Shown in pieces: positions 5,835 to 6,632 of a stretch of DNA of 6,632 nt; position 1 is the stretch's first letter; every line of letters starts with the position of its first letter. The translations under genes and the position numbers were made by a program. The notes below the pieces were generated by a model, which was given only the letters and a program-made list of their open reading frames with translations, was not told the DNA's origin and did not search any database. This stretch comes from WVZL01 sp041862375 (GTDB taxonomy: Bacteria > Acidobacteriota > Aminicenantia > Aminicenantales > Aminicenantaceae): NCBI GenBank assembly GCA_041862375.1, contig JBGVTE010000004.1, positions 1-6,632 of the forward strand, given 5' to 3'.

Positions 5835-6632
5835 TTAATAATTTAGTTTAAATATACTTACAACCTCGTTTTTAAAAACTAACTGTGACAATCCTTTGGC
5901 TTCGACAATATCTTTGGCAATAGTTGCATAATAATAAGGGCTGTACTTTTTATAATAATCATCCAGAAAAATATAGTTAATACCTAGAGATTTAAGGTGT
6001 CTTCCTGCAGTTTCGACGTTTTCAATAGCAAAAAAATCAATCATTTCCCGAGAATTATACTGTATTCCCTTTCTTTCTGCGTAATAATAATATCTTGGGC
6101 CTCCAAAGATTAGACATATTGATTTCCTCTCAGTTCTAGTGTTTACATAATCTACTGCTTTAAAATACCCTTTTGCATAATATTGCAATTTCGCTTTATC
6201 TGGCAGAAAAAATGTACTCACTGCTTTCAGTTCAATCTTATTTTCTCTAAGGTGTGATTCCGTAGGGATAACTAAGGCAACTACAAGCAAAACTGGCCAG
6301 AGCCTTCTTGCTGGATTTTTATCCTTGTCATCAATACCAGAACTCAACACCAAGCCAGAAAAATAAGCCCATATAGGTATAGTAGTACCTATGTAGCGCC
6401 AATTCGTCCATAAATCGATATCAGAATCATAGAGCTTCAACACTATGGGCATTAGAATGAAATATAAAAAAGCTGTTATGAATACTTTATCCAGTTTCGT
6501 TTTATGCCTAAAATACTTCCACCATAAAATTATACTTATTAAAAAAAGATAAAAATGAATACTAAAATATTTCAAGTTCGTAAAAATTTGAAAATATCCA
6601 AAATAATACCTCTTGAATATTGTTTCCTGTCC
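5835..6632 (-). CDS. Integral membrane GT-C (GT39-like) glycosyltransferase, C-terminal part, 5' end outside window
   Basis: The frame is open from the window edge (first codon GGA at 6632-6630) to the TAA at 5837-5835, giving 265 residues of a larger protein. Several membrane segments follow one another (about residues 24-38, 50-66, 79-99 and 111-124 of the fragment). The segment WRYIGTTIPIWAYFSGLVL resembles the RYLLPxxPxxALLxG stretch before the last helices of GT39/ArnT/PMT-type transferases. A soluble C-terminal domain of about 140 residues follows, with a tyrosine-rich YYYYAERKGIQY region, GINYIFLDDYY, and a final ...VFKNEVVSIFKLNY. That ending matches the common 'VF...NGxVxVYR' tail of such proteins. 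These enzymes usually transfer sugar from a polyprenyl-phosphate donor on the periplasmic side. The catalytic acidic loop near the N-terminus is not in the window, so the assignment rests on the C-terminal pattern alone. A TTG at 6575 is in frame but is probably not the real start. Confidence 0.6.
   Translation of the reverse strand, partial: GQETIFKRYYFGYFQIFTNLKYFSIHFYLFLISIILWWKYFRHKTKLDKVFITAFLYFILMPIVLKLYDSDIDLWTNWRYIGTTIPIWAYFSGLVLSSGIDDKDKNPARRLWPVLLVVALVIPTESHLRENKIELKAVSTFFLPDKAKLQYYAKGYFKAVDYVNTRTERKSICLIFGGPRYYYYAERKGIQYNSREMIDFFAIENVETAGRHLKSLGINYIFLDDYYKKYSPYYYATIAKDIVEAKGLSQLVFKNEVVSIFKLNY

Overview
The window is the downstream part of a cell-surface polysaccharide (O-antigen-type) export and modification cluster, and its last visible gene has been cut by an insertion sequence. 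All genes lie on the minus strand, so transcription runs from high to low coordinates. The host is most likely a Gram-negative bacterium, because the Wzm/Wzt export pair carries a long Wzt C-terminal domain of the kind linked to O-polysaccharide export. By eye the DNA is AT-rich, about 40% G+C. The cobalamin-binding radical SAM gene inside a polysaccharide cluster is reminiscent of Desulfobacterota-like or similar anaerobic lineages, but that placement is a guess.

Layout in transcription order. At 6632-5835 is the C-terminal part of an integral membrane protein resembling GT-C/GT39 glycosyltransferases; its frame is still open at the window edge, so the 5' end is missing. An 83-bp AT-rich gap follows, then 5751-4894, the Wzm-type ABC-2 permease, and 4887-3583, the Wzt-type ATPase with a C-terminal substrate-recognition domain. 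At 3586-2075 is a B12-binding radical SAM enzyme whose start codon overlaps the Wzt stop (ATGA). After a 91-bp gap, a class I SAM-dependent methyltransferase starts with GTG at 1983 and runs intact to 1374-1375, where an IS3-family element interrupts it. The element fills 1373-1 and carries orfA (1296-1006) and orfB (988-152), joined by a -1 frameshift at an A9 tract.

How the genes may work together (inference): the GT-C protein could transfer a sugar to a lipid-linked glycan. Wzm/Wzt would flip the finished polymer across the inner membrane. The radical SAM enzyme and the methyltransferase would modify or cap the glycan. In characterised systems such as E. coli O8/O9a, a methyl-type cap on the non-reducing end is recognised by the Wzt C-terminal domain, so a methyltransferase beside a Wzt with such a domain is a reasonable capping candidate. 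Its disruption here could therefore alter the surface polysaccharide.

The IS looks complete and potentially active. It has matched ends (TG...CA), both open frames, a DDE triad with 35 residues between the last D and the E, and a clean slippery site. No tRNA, rRNA, CRISPR array or replication origin was seen.
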